Part shown: positions 1 through 6,861 of the stretch, one piece after another
How positions within the stretch are numbered: the first letter of the stretch is position 1
Layout: each line of letters opens with the position of its first letter
Assembly (NCBI GenBank): GCA_028697435.1
Contig: JAQVFD010000047.1
Coordinates: forward strand, 1 to 10,751
DNA: 10,751 bases
From: Clostridiaceae bacterium
Lineage (GTDB): Bacteria; Bacillota; Clostridia; Lutisporales; Lutisporaceae
Reading direction: 5' to 3'
Translations under genes and position numbers: made by a program
The notes under the pieces: generated by a model
The model's input: only the letters and a program-made list of their open reading frames with translations
Told to the model about the DNA's origin: nothing
Database searches by the model: none

Positions 1-467
1 GTATGCAGCTGATTTTCCCTTTCACCAAAATATAGCTTACCAAAACTTGTGTAGTGTATATTATTGTCTTCTCTGACTGCATCAATGCCTACGCAGGAAG
101 AATACAAAAGCTTTTCCATTCCAAAAGCTTCACCTATTATCTCTTCACTGTCAATTCCGTTCATTAGGGACATAATTACAGTATCCGGTCCCACACGTTT
201 TCTTATAGAATCAATAGCCTGACTGAGGTTATTGTATTTGACCGAAATAAGAACCAAATCAGCAGGGGCTGCATCACTATCCGGCTGCAGGAATTTAAAA
301 CCAAAGGACTTTCCATTTACCGCCAGCTTGTTGGTGTTATATTTTTCAATCCTGCGGCTGTCTGCCACAACAGTAAGGTTAACAGAATCATTTTCATACA
401 GCCTTGCGGCATAGCTGCCCCCTATGGCCCCCAAACCTATGATTGAAACATTTTTTATTTTTTTCAA
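1..467 (-). CDS. panE: 2-dehydropantoate 2-reductase-like protein (PanE/ApbA family), 3' end outside window
   Basis: About 155 N-terminal residues are visible and the frame stays open to the left edge, so the C-terminal domain is missing. The protein begins LKKIKNVSIIGLGAIGG: a GxGxxG nucleotide-binding loop at residues 11-16 on the first beta strand of a Rossmann fold. The segments ISVKYNN and LMNGIDSEE follow, the two conserved Lys and Asn-Gly regions of ketopantoate reductases. Family members reduce 2-oxopantoate to pantoate with NADPH for pantothenate and CoA synthesis in the cytosol, but many paralogs act on other 2-oxoacids, so the substrate is not certain. The start is a TTG at 465-467, chosen because GAGGAG lies 8 nt upstream and an earlier TTG in another frame stops at once. 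It lies about 100 nt downstream of porB on the same strand but beyond a terminator, so it is probably a separate unit. I see no convincing promoter for it. Confidence 0.85.
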   Translation of the reverse strand, partial: MKKIKNVSIIGLGAIGGSYAARLYENDSVNLTVVADSRRIEKYNTNKLAVNGKSFGFKFLQPDSDAAPADLVLISVKYNNLSQAIDSIRKRVGPDTVIMSLMNGIDSEEIIGEAFGMEKLLYSSCVGIDAVREDNNIHYTSFGKLYFGERENQLH

Positions 468-508
468 ACAATCAACTCCTCTTCAAGTACTTCAGTACAG
501 CCTATTTC

Positions 509-552
509 CAATAAAAAAGAAAGACCTGATATGGAAATTATACCACATCAGG
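509..552 (-). terminator. Rho-independent terminator after porB
   Basis: Read on the minus strand, a 10-bp stem (positions 543-552 pairing with 525-534, with one G-U pair) encloses an 8-nt loop at 535-542. A U-rich run, TCTTTCTTTTTTATTG, follows at 509-524. It starts about 15 nt after the porB stop codon and so ends the eight-gene operon. On the plus strand the stem is followed by CCACTTTTTTATTC, which could give some activity in that direction too, although no plus-strand gene ends here. Confidence 0.85.
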
Positions 553-567
553 CCACTTTTTTATTCT

Positions 568-1461
568 TTATGCGAATCTTTTTCTCATCCTGTTCCATTC
601 AATATCCCTGTTTGCTTCAATTTCCCTGTAGTCACTTTCGTCCAGATGTCTGAACCTGCGCTGCAGCTTCAGGTACTCTTCAACAGGCTTGAATTCTTTC
701 GGCACAAAATTGAATTTGAACTCGTTGTTTTCAAACTCCGCAAGATACCAAAGACCGCATTCAACAGCAAGCTTTGCAGTTCTTACCGTTACAGCGGGAT
801 CATAACCCCAGCCGGTAGGGCATGGGGTCATAACGTGAATAACCTTGCACCCCTTAATATTTTTAGCCTTTTCAACCTTTTCCATAAAGTCCTTCGGATA
901 TGCAACAGAAGCCGTGGCTGTATATGGCACCCTGTGAGCTGCCATTATCTCAAACAGACTCTTCTTAAATCTGTTCTTCTCGCCCTTGGAGCATGGACCG
1001 GTCGGTGTGGTTGTAGTCCATGCCTTGTATGAGGTCACACCGCTTCTTTGATTCCCTGTGTTCATATATGCTTCATTGTCTACGCAGATATAGATTATGT
1101 TATCATTTCTTTCCGCTGCGCCGGACAATGCCTGCAAACCAATGTCAACTGTGCCTCCATCCCCTGCGATGCCTAAGAAAGTAATATCCTCATCCCATCC
1201 GAGAGCTTCTGCTGCCACTGCCATTCCTGAAATCGTAGAAGCAAGGGCCGGGAATGCAGTAATTGCATTGTTCACGAAAATTGAAGACTGCGGATATACA
1301 GTTGTAGTCGCTGCAAAGCAACAAGCGGGAGTGGCCAAACAGGTTCTTTCGCCTAACACTTTAAGAGCAAGCCTGGCTGCCAATGTTACTCCGCATCCTT
1401 GACACGTCTTTACACCGTATAACAATTCCTCATCAGGTAAGTTTTTTAAATTTACTGCCAT
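568..1461 (-). CDS. porB: 2-oxoacid:ferredoxin oxidoreductase beta subunit (PorB type, TPP-binding)
   Basis: This 297-residue protein is the catalytic thiamine-diphosphate subunit of a four-subunit 2-oxoacid:ferredoxin oxidoreductase, which decarboxylates a 2-oxoacid to acyl-CoA and passes electrons to ferredoxin. The TPP/Mg site is GDGG at 100-103 followed by DNEAYMNTGNQRSG from 128. The Cys residues expected to hold the proximal [4Fe-4S] cluster are C20 and C23 (CQGC), C47 or C48 (ATPACC) and C214 (TPCPTGW). The ATG at 1461 is chosen because the resulting MAVNLKNL matches the usual PorB N-terminus and GAGGTGG precedes it. An in-frame GTG at 1470 would add three residues. The ATG overlaps the porA stop as TAATG, so the two are translationally coupled. 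It is the last gene of the operon, with a terminator directly after it. Pyruvate is the commonest substrate in this family, but branched-chain or other 2-oxoacids cannot be excluded. Confidence 0.93.
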   Translation of the reverse strand: MAVNLKNLPDEELLYGVKTCQGCGVTLAARLALKVLGERTCLATPACCFAATTTVYPQSSIFVNNAITAFPALASTISGMAVAAEALGWDEDITFLGIAGDGGTVDIGLQALSGAAERNDNIIYICVDNEAYMNTGNQRSGVTSYKAWTTTTPTGPCSKGEKNRFKKSLFEIMAAHRVPYTATASVAYPKDFMEKVEKAKNIKGCKVIHVMTPCPTGWGYDPAVTVRTAKLAVECGLWYLAEFENNEFKFNFVPKEFKPVEEYLKLQRRFRHLDESDYREIEANRDIEWNRMRKRFA

Positions 1462-2633
1462 TATTCCCACCTCATTCCTAAGAACTGTACTTCAGCTTCA
1501 TTCTTTCCGGAAACCATGCCGAAAAGCTTGTTGTACATGTCTTCCAACATTTTTTTCGGTATATCTCTTCCTCCCAAGCCTACGATGTAATTGGCCATTT
1601 TTGCACTTGAACCGTACATGGCAGACTTGACCTCTGAGAATACAGTTCCGTCATAACCGAAGGATATGCTTTTGTCTATTACTCCTATAGCCTTGAACTT
1701 ATCCTTCACAGATTCGAAATACTCCTTAGGGAAGGGTCTGAAGCTTCTGAGCTTTATAAGACCGACTTTCTTTCCTGCTTCTCTCATTTCGTCTACCACT
1801 GCTCTTACAGTGCCTGCCACACTTCCCGTTGCTACCAGAACTACCTCAGCATCATCACAACGGTATTCTTCAATTAGCCCTCCGTAAGACCTGCCAGTCA
1901 ATTTCGCATATTCATCATTGACAGAGACAATCTTCCTCTTTGCAGCTTCAAAAGCTTTCTGCTGTAAATAACGACCTTCGGTATGGAAATCAGGACCTAC
2001 TGACTGACATAAAGTTTTGGGATTCTTCATATCCATTTTGTTTGTTGTATTGTATGGCGGCAGGAAGCTGTCCACTTCCTCCTGTTCCGGTATCTCCACC
2101 ATATCATAGGTGTGGGTAAGCGTAAAACCGTCTATATTTACCATAACAGGGGTCATGACTTCGGGATCCTCAGCTATCTTGTATGCCTGTATAACCGTAT
2201 CCAATGCCTCCTGTCCGCTTTCCACGAACAGCATTATCCATCCTGAATCTCTCATTGCCATAGCATCCCTTTGGTCTCCGAATATGTTCCAGGGTGTTGC
2301 AATGGAACGGTTCGCATCAACCATTACTATCGGATTACGTGAACCGCTAACATAACTCAGCATTTCACACATGTAAAGGAGCCCCTGGGATGAGGATGCA
2401 GTAAATGTTCTTGCTCCCATCAAGGATGCACCCAAAGCTGAAGCCATGGCGCTGTGTTCGCTTTCTACCATCATATATTTGAAATCCGCTTCTCCGTTTG
2501 CCAGAAAATCTGCAATTTTCTCAACCAAAGTGGTCTGCGGTGTAATCGGATATGCCGATACGACATGAGGTTTTGAAAGCTTCACACCGTAAGCAGCTGC
2601 CTCATTGGCGGACAAAAAAGCTTTTTTACTCAT
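1461..2633 (-). CDS. porA: 2-oxoacid:ferredoxin oxidoreductase alpha subunit (PorA type)
   Basis: The 390-residue alpha subunit carries the pyrimidine-binding and transketolase-C-like domains of the oxidoreductase. The substrate/TPP signature YPITPQT lies at 28-34, and the conserved Glu of the ESEHSA segment at 57-62 would contact the TPP aminopyrimidine. The conserved block DANRSIATPWNIFGDQRDAM begins at 106 and is followed by the RDSGW motif. The C-terminal half (about 255-390) has the expected alternating alpha/beta pattern, with LRSFRPFP near its middle. The length is normal for an unfused PorA. Its ATG overlaps the porD stop by 4 nt (ATGA), and its own stop overlaps the porB start, so alpha and beta are made at matched levels. 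The substrate-pocket residues do not let me say which 2-oxoacid is used. Confidence 0.93.
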   Translation of the reverse strand: MSKKAFLSANEAAAYGVKLSKPHVVSAYPITPQTTLVEKIADFLANGEADFKYMMVESEHSAMASALGASLMGARTFTASSSQGLLYMCEMLSYVSGSRNPIVMVDANRSIATPWNIFGDQRDAMAMRDSGWIMLFVESGQEALDTVIQAYKIAEDPEVMTPVMVNIDGFTLTHTYDMVEIPEQEEVDSFLPPYNTTNKMDMKNPKTLCQSVGPDFHTEGRYLQQKAFEAAKRKIVSVNDEYAKLTGRSYGGLIEEYRCDDAEVVLVATGSVAGTVRAVVDEMREAGKKVGLIKLRSFRPFPKEYFESVKDKFKAIGVIDKSISFGYDGTVFSEVKSAMYGSSAKMANYIVGLGGRDIPKKMLEDMYNKLFGMVSGKNEAEVQFLGMRWE

Positions 2634-2938
2634 TCCGAATCACCGTCCTTAACCATTTTAATGCACTCTTTCGGGCATTCGGTTGCGCATATTCCGCATC
2701 CTTTACAATAATCCATATCTACTTCAAGATGTTCACCGCTCTTGTCTATACAGCCTTCCGGGCAAAATATCCAGCACATCATACATTTTATGCATGCTTC
2801 ACTGTCGATTTCCGGATGCAATGTTCTGAAACCGGAATTGGGAGTCGGTAATATTCCTACTCCATTACTTGATCCAAAAAACATTTCATCCCAGGAGGAT
2901 GGTGCTTTATAATCCTTGTTCCATTTCGGTTTATTCAT
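2630..2938 (-). CDS. porD: 2-oxoacid:ferredoxin oxidoreductase delta subunit (2x[4Fe-4S] ferredoxin-like)
   Basis: This 102-residue polyferredoxin subunit carries electrons from the PorB cluster to soluble ferredoxin. Two classical CX2CX2CX3CP motifs are visible: C49, C52, C55, C59-Pro and C78, C81, C84, C88-Pro, so two [4Fe-4S] clusters are expected. The roughly 45-residue N-terminal extension, with a Gly/Pro-rich stretch and then GFRTLHPEID, is usual for PorD and packs against the other subunits. Its ATG overlaps the porG stop as TAATG, and its TGA overlaps the porA start, so it sits coupled in the middle of the por block. No separate promoter is expected. Confidence 0.93.
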   Translation of the reverse strand: MNKPKWNKDYKAPSSWDEMFFGSSNGVGILPTPNSGFRTLHPEIDSEACIKCMMCWIFCPEGCIDKSGEHLEVDMDYCKGCGICATECPKECIKMVKDGDSE

Positions 2939-3504
2939 TATTGCATCACCGCCTCCTTAACCTTGTTATAAGCTGCCCTTGCGGCCTTCTTGTTCTTCTC
3001 CCTGAGGTTCTTGCCCATTACATCGTCAATAGCTGCTTCTACCGATTCCATTGATACCATATCGGTTACACCTACTGCCGCACCGAGCATTATTGTATTT
3101 ACTATCGGATTCCCCAAGAGTTCAAGAGCAATATCTGTAGCATCAATAACAACTATTTTAGATGGGTCCGCAAATCCGATATGTTGTGCTACTGCATCTG
3201 CAGATTTTCTTGTGTTGATAACCAGGACACCGTCGGGCTTAAGCCCCGCAGTTACATTTGCCACCTCACACAAAGTTTCATCCAGCACAATTACGCAATC
3301 ACATTCATAGACCTGGCTGTGGTCGGTAATGGTCTTTTCCGCTATTCTGGTAAAACCAAGAACCGGTGCTCCCCTGCGTTCAGGGCCAAAGGATGGAAAA
3401 GCCTGTGCTGATTTACCTTCGAATACTGATGCAGCAACACCCAAAAGCCTGGCTGCTGTAAAGGCTCCATTGCCTCCCCGACCATGCCATCTTATCTGCT
3501 TCAT
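2938..3504 (-). CDS. porG: 2-oxoacid:ferredoxin oxidoreductase gamma subunit (PorG type)
   Basis: The 188-residue gamma subunit begins MKQIRWHGRGGNGAFTAARL, the family's N-terminal signature; the usual GGQG is GGNG here. It continues with AQAFPSFGPERRGAPV at about 34-49, another hallmark of the gamma domain, which binds CoA and completes the active site in the related one-chain enzymes. The gene order G-D-A-B is that of the archaeal and Thermotoga four-subunit enzymes rather than the single-chain PFOR usual for glycolytic pyruvate in clostridia. That argues for a dedicated catabolic or biosynthetic role. GAGGAG lies 7 nt before the ATG. It starts 28 nt after the HpaB-family gene, which places por in the same transcript. 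Confidence 0.92.
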   Translation of the reverse strand: MKQIRWHGRGGNGAFTAARLLGVAASVFEGKSAQAFPSFGPERRGAPVLGFTRIAEKTITDHSQVYECDCVIVLDETLCEVANVTAGLKPDGVLVINTRKSADAVAQHIGFADPSKIVVIDATDIALELLGNPIVNTIMLGAAVGVTDMVSMESVEAAIDDVMGKNLREKNKKAARAAYNKVKEAVMQ

Positions 3505-3532
3505 TTTTTTCTCCTCTCTACATAAATAGCAA

Positions 3533-4987
3533 TTACTTTTTCTTTTCCTCCTTCAAGGGGCTTTCCACATTAGCTAAGGCACGTGCATAATCTACATAGT
3601 TATCCCATTTAGTTGCTGCTTTAACTACCATCTTTGCTGTGTCAGGAGATCCGCCGCCATGCATGCATCCCGGTACGCCTCCTCCGATTGTCAGCCACTC
3701 AACAAGTCTTGCCATCTTTATCCTGTCTTCTCCCGGCACTGCGGATCTTAATGATTCTATAAGCTTTTCTCCGTATATCGGTGACATCATATCCTTGTAG
3801 GATGGCATACATCCTGTCTCTGTGATACCCCCGGATATTTCCTGTGCTAAAACCTTCGTATTGTATGGAAGAGTTGCCACATGCACCTTATTTACATGAG
3901 CAAGCAGCGGATTCGGATAAAATGCTCCGGATTTATGCTTCTTCCCTGTATACATGGCTCCTATTCCCAGTCCATATGTTGTCTCGTTATTAACTGCCAT
4001 CTGGGTAAGCTTGTCCTGGAATGCCTTCTGTGCAAGTCCGTTTGCTCTTGCCATGCCGATGGCTGCTCCTATCATTACATCTCCCTGTCCGGCTACACAT
4101 GCTCCTATGGCTGCTCTGTATATCGCGGTAAAGTTCCCAATCAGCTTCCCTGTGTATTTTGCTTCTCCGTTCATAAACACATGCTTGTTGGGTACGAATA
4201 CGTTGTCAAATATGATATAGGACTGGGTGGTTCCGGACTTTATCCCGTCCCAGCCTTCCTCTTCTATTCTTGTATCCGAAGGACGTCTTGTCTCAACAAT
4301 AGTCACGCCTTCCGCATCTCTCGGCACTGCAGCGGCTATTGCATATTCGGCTTCATCTTCGCCTATTCCGGTGGTGGGCATTACTATAATGTACTGTGAC
4401 CCTGTCACTCCGCATATCTGATTCTTAAAGCCTCGGATTACTACTCCGTCTTCTCTTTTTTCCACTACATGCAGATACATGTCAGGATTATCCTGCTGAC
4501 CCGGCTTAAGCGCCCTGTTGCCCTTTGCGTCTGTAAGTGCTCCGCTTAATGCAAGGGCTTTTTCTTCCGCAAAAGCGAAGAAATTCTTTAATCTTTCATG
4601 GTAATCTGTTCCCAGTTCCTGATCCATCTCGTAGGTAACGCTCCAAAGCGAGTTCAGTACCGTCCATCCCGCACACACAGGACCCATACAGCTTCCGCAG
4701 GTATGATATCCGTCTCTTTTCATGTTTGCATTTCCCAGCATGTCATCCGCACTTGCTATCAGGGTAGTCCAGCGATGGGCCTTATTCCCTGAAAGAACTG
4801 ATGTTGCTGTGTATAACTGTTCTTTCTCGGGATCGAAAGAATTATCGTACCATTTTGCCACATTTTTAATATGGCATGCTGTTGCAGGATGTGTAGTAAC
4901 ATCCTCTATAAGCTCTCCCCATTTGTAAACGTTTGGCCTCATTTTCTTCATTTCTTCGATATACTGAGCTCCTGTCTTCAACGTCAT
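3533..4987 (-). CDS. 4-hydroxybutyryl-CoA dehydratase / HpaB-superfamily protein with altered active site
   Basis: This 484-residue protein is full length for the 4-hydroxyphenylacetate 3-hydroxylase/4-hydroxybutyryl-CoA dehydratase (AbfD) fold, a flavin-containing acyl-CoA-dehydrogenase-like fold. AbfD-like blocks are clear: TYEMDQELGTDYH (118-130), VVEKREDGVVIRG (174-186), IIFDNVFVPN (258-267), GQGDVMIGAA (300-309), AQEISGG (381-387) and CMHGGGSP (441-448). AbfD binds its [4Fe-4S] cluster with C99, C103, H292 and C299. Here the last Cys is kept (C297), but the His position is Tyr290 and the CxxxC pair is rearranged to CGSCMGPVC (C97, C100, C105). Positions matching AbfD T190, Y296, K300 and E455 read C192, I294, V298 and G440. 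It is therefore a family member but probably not a canonical 4-hydroxybutyryl-CoA dehydratase. In an anaerobe's Etf/POR operon, chemistry on a CoA ester is likelier than oxygen-dependent hydroxylation. AAGGAGG lies 8 nt before the ATG. Confidence 0.85.
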   Translation of the reverse strand: MTLKTGAQYIEEMKKMRPNVYKWGELIEDVTTHPATACHIKNVAKWYDNSFDPEKEQLYTATSVLSGNKAHRWTTLIASADDMLGNANMKRDGYHTCGSCMGPVCAGWTVLNSLWSVTYEMDQELGTDYHERLKNFFAFAEEKALALSGALTDAKGNRALKPGQQDNPDMYLHVVEKREDGVVIRGFKNQICGVTGSQYIIVMPTTGIGEDEAEYAIAAAVPRDAEGVTIVETRRPSDTRIEEEGWDGIKSGTTQSYIIFDNVFVPNKHVFMNGEAKYTGKLIGNFTAIYRAAIGACVAGQGDVMIGAAIGMARANGLAQKAFQDKLTQMAVNNETTYGLGIGAMYTGKKHKSGAFYPNPLLAHVNKVHVATLPYNTKVLAQEISGGITETGCMPSYKDMMSPIYGEKLIESLRSAVPGEDRIKMARLVEWLTIGGGVPGCMHGGGSPDTAKMVVKAATKWDNYVDYARALANVESPLKEEKKK

Positions 4988-5003
4988 AGTTATACCCTCC
5001 TTA

Positions 5004-5990
5004 TTAATTAAGTTTAAGTATTAACTGATCCAAAACCTTGTTAAGATCGGCGACAGCCCCTGCATCCGATACCTCAAATACTGCTGCCTTCTCATCCTTG
5101 TTAACATTGATTACCAACCCGGAATCCTTCATCCCGCAAATATGGTGTGTTGCTCCTGATATTCCAAAGCCTACATATGCCTTAGGGCGAATTGACTTGC
5201 CGCTGGTTCCTACCATTACATGTTCTCCCGGTGCCCAACCCTCGTCCACTACAGGACGGGTGCAGGCTGCTGCTCCTCCGAATATTGCTGCCAGCTTTTC
5301 AAGCTTCTCCCAGCAATCTTTGCATCCAAGGCCGTAGCCTCCGCAGAACACCACTTCCGCTTTGTCCAGAGGCACTCCTTCTATTTCTTTCTTTTCAAGG
5401 CTTAATGCCTTCAAAGGCAGATTATCTGCTTTTATTCCGCTGACATCCACTCTTATGATTTCAGCTTCTCCTTCTTCCGGTTCTCCCTGTACGAAGATTC
5501 CCGGCTTGACGCTTGCCATCTGGGGACGTGTATCGGGACACAATATTTCTCCTAAAATCTTGCCTCCGAAGGATGGCACTGAGGCTACCAAATGTTCATT
5601 TTCGTCTATCCTCATATCCACACAGTGAGCAGCTACTCCGGTTTTTAATTGTGCTGCCACTGTAGGTCCCAGTTCCGAGCCTATTGCAGTGGCTCCGAAA
5701 AGGAATATGTCAGGGTCTTCTTTTTGCACAAGTTCTGCTATTATGGGTGCATAAAGCATCGGGTTATACAAACTCAGTTCGTCGGATTCCGCTAAGTATA
5801 TTTTTTCTGCTCCGTACTCTGCCAGTGTTTTGCATGTGCTTCCTATTCTACTGCCTAATAGTACAGCCGCTACTTCAGTTTCTCCCGTGAGTCCCGATGC
5901 CAGCTCCTTCGCTTTCGTCAAAAGTTCCAGTGCGACTCTGTCCAGGGTGCAGTTCACATATTCGGCAAATACCCATATTCTCTTTTTCAT
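5004..5990 (-). CDS. etfA: Electron transfer flavoprotein alpha subunit
   Basis: The 328-residue alpha subunit of the Etf heterodimer shuttles electrons to or from the acyl-CoA dehydrogenase encoded upstream. The C-terminal FAD domain runs from about 244 to 328: TRPVVDEGW, GTSGK at 261-265, GISGATHH at 276-283, GMKDS and INVNKD. In common EtfA proteins these read G-Q-TGK and GISGA-Q-H, so Thr at the Gln position and His282 at the next Gln are variations near the FAD. There is no N-terminal ferredoxin domain of the CarE kind. The ATG at 5990 is chosen because it begins MKKRIWVFAEY, the usual EtfA start, has GGAGGTG upstream, and forms a TAATG overlap with the etfB stop. An in-frame ATG at 6017 would add nine unlikely residues (MQHRRRCPI) inside etfB. 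Only 16 nt separate it from the next gene. Confidence 0.93.
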   Translation of the reverse strand: MKKRIWVFAEYVNCTLDRVALELLTKAKELASGLTGETEVAAVLLGSRIGSTCKTLAEYGAEKIYLAESDELSLYNPMLYAPIIAELVQKEDPDIFLFGATAIGSELGPTVAAQLKTGVAAHCVDMRIDENEHLVASVPSFGGKILGEILCPDTRPQMASVKPGIFVQGEPEEGEAEIIRVDVSGIKADNLPLKALSLEKKEIEGVPLDKAEVVFCGGYGLGCKDCWEKLEKLAAIFGGAAACTRPVVDEGWAPGEHVMVGTSGKSIRPKAYVGFGISGATHHICGMKDSGLVINVNKDEKAAVFEVSDAGAVADLNKVLDQLILKLN

Positions 5991-6835
5991 TATTGGGCAC
6001 CTCCTTCTATGCTGCATGCATCTCCCTGTGTGGGGATATTAACTCCTGCCGCTCTAAGCTTTTCTATTATGGCATCCGCTATTTCTTCTGCTGAACCGGT
6101 AAGCATTTCACCTTTTCTCTTCAGGTCCGGTGTGAATATTGCTCCGGCTTTTGTGGGTGAACCGGTAAGTCCCAGTCTTTCATCTTCTACATCAAGGTCT
6201 GATTTACCCCATATGGATATAGGCTTGTTCTTTGCCTTTATGATTCCCATAGCCGATATAAAACGGGGCTTGTTCAACTCCCTGGATACTCCCAGCAGAC
6301 AGGGTAATTTTATATCCCATTCCATGAACCCATTCTCTGCTTTGGTCTTAACTCTCAGACATTGTTCACTTGAGGCTTCCATGTTGAATACACTCCACAA
6401 ATGGGGTACTCCAAGCCATTCTCCCAACTGGGAGGATACCTGAGCAGTTGCTCCGTCTGCGCTCTCTGTTCCGCAGAATACTATATCGAAGCCCCCTATC
6501 TTTTCTATTCCTTTTGCCAGAGTATAGGAGGTAGCTAAGGTATCGGCTCCTCCAAAAGCTCTGTCAGACAGCAGTACTGCTTCGTCCGCTCCCATTGCCA
6601 AAGCTTCCTTAAGGTTCTCCGTGGCATTAGGAGGGGCCATGGTGATAACTGTAACTTTGCCTCCGTATTGTGCTTTAAGCTTCAGGGCTGCTTCTATTCC
6701 ATTTTTATCTACGGGGTTTATTATTGTCGGTATTCCTTCCCGGGTTATTCTTTTTGTTACGGGGTCAATACTGACCTTGTCATAATAATCAGGATCCGGT
6801 ACCGGCTTTATGCATACTACTATTTTTAAAGCCAT
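5990..6835 (-). CDS. etfB: Electron transfer flavoprotein beta subunit
   Basis: This 281-residue EtfB begins MALKIVVCIKPVPDPD, the standard N-terminus. The nucleotide-binding region includes GADEAVLLSDRAFGGADTLATS (82-103) and CGTESADGATAQV (121-133). The DG-TAQV pattern resembles clostridial Etfs that hold a second FAD and bifurcate electrons from NADH, rather than the DxxxxQT pattern of AMP-binding mitochondrial-type Etfs. This is suggestive and not proof. EtfB pairs with EtfA; the acyl-CoA dehydrogenase 26 nt upstream is the natural partner. AAGGAG stands 7 nt before the ATG. The C-terminal roughly 70 residues, with the KRKGEMLTGSAEEIADAI helix that wraps onto EtfA, are complete. Confidence 0.93.
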   Translation of the reverse strand: MALKIVVCIKPVPDPDYYDKVSIDPVTKRITREGIPTIINPVDKNGIEAALKLKAQYGGKVTVITMAPPNATENLKEALAMGADEAVLLSDRAFGGADTLATSYTLAKGIEKIGGFDIVFCGTESADGATAQVSSQLGEWLGVPHLWSVFNMEASSEQCLRVKTKAENGFMEWDIKLPCLLGVSRELNKPRFISAMGIIKAKNKPISIWGKSDLDVEDERLGLTGSPTKAGAIFTPDLKRKGEMLTGSAEEIADAIIEKLRAAGVNIPTQGDACSIEGGAQ

Positions 6836-6861
6836 AAATATTCTCCTTTTCTATCCGGTGA

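Noticed and set aside
487..498. Small palindrome GTACTTCAGTAC ahead of the panE-like gene
   Set aside because: The arms are only 5 bp, and there is no promoter or regulator context to support an operator.
537..542. TATAAT on the minus strand within the terminator loop, as a -10 box for the panE-like gene
   Set aside because: No -35 element is found at 16-18 bp, and the hexamer arises from the loop of a clear terminator.
424..1032. A 202-codon plus-strand ORF
   Set aside because: It lies antisense to porB and the terminator, gives no recognisable protein, and porB is certain from its TPP and Cys motifs.
3881..4399. A 172-codon plus-strand ORF with many Cys and Tyr
   Set aside because: It is antisense to the HpaB-family gene; its unusual composition reflects the reverse strand of a well-supported gene.
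3533..4987. Oxygen-dependent 4-hydroxyphenylacetate 3-monooxygenase as the product of the HpaB-family gene
   Set aside because: The closer resemblance is to AbfD, the Cys-rich motif is kept in part, and the neighbours are oxygen-sensitive ferredoxin and Etf enzymes without a flavin reductase.
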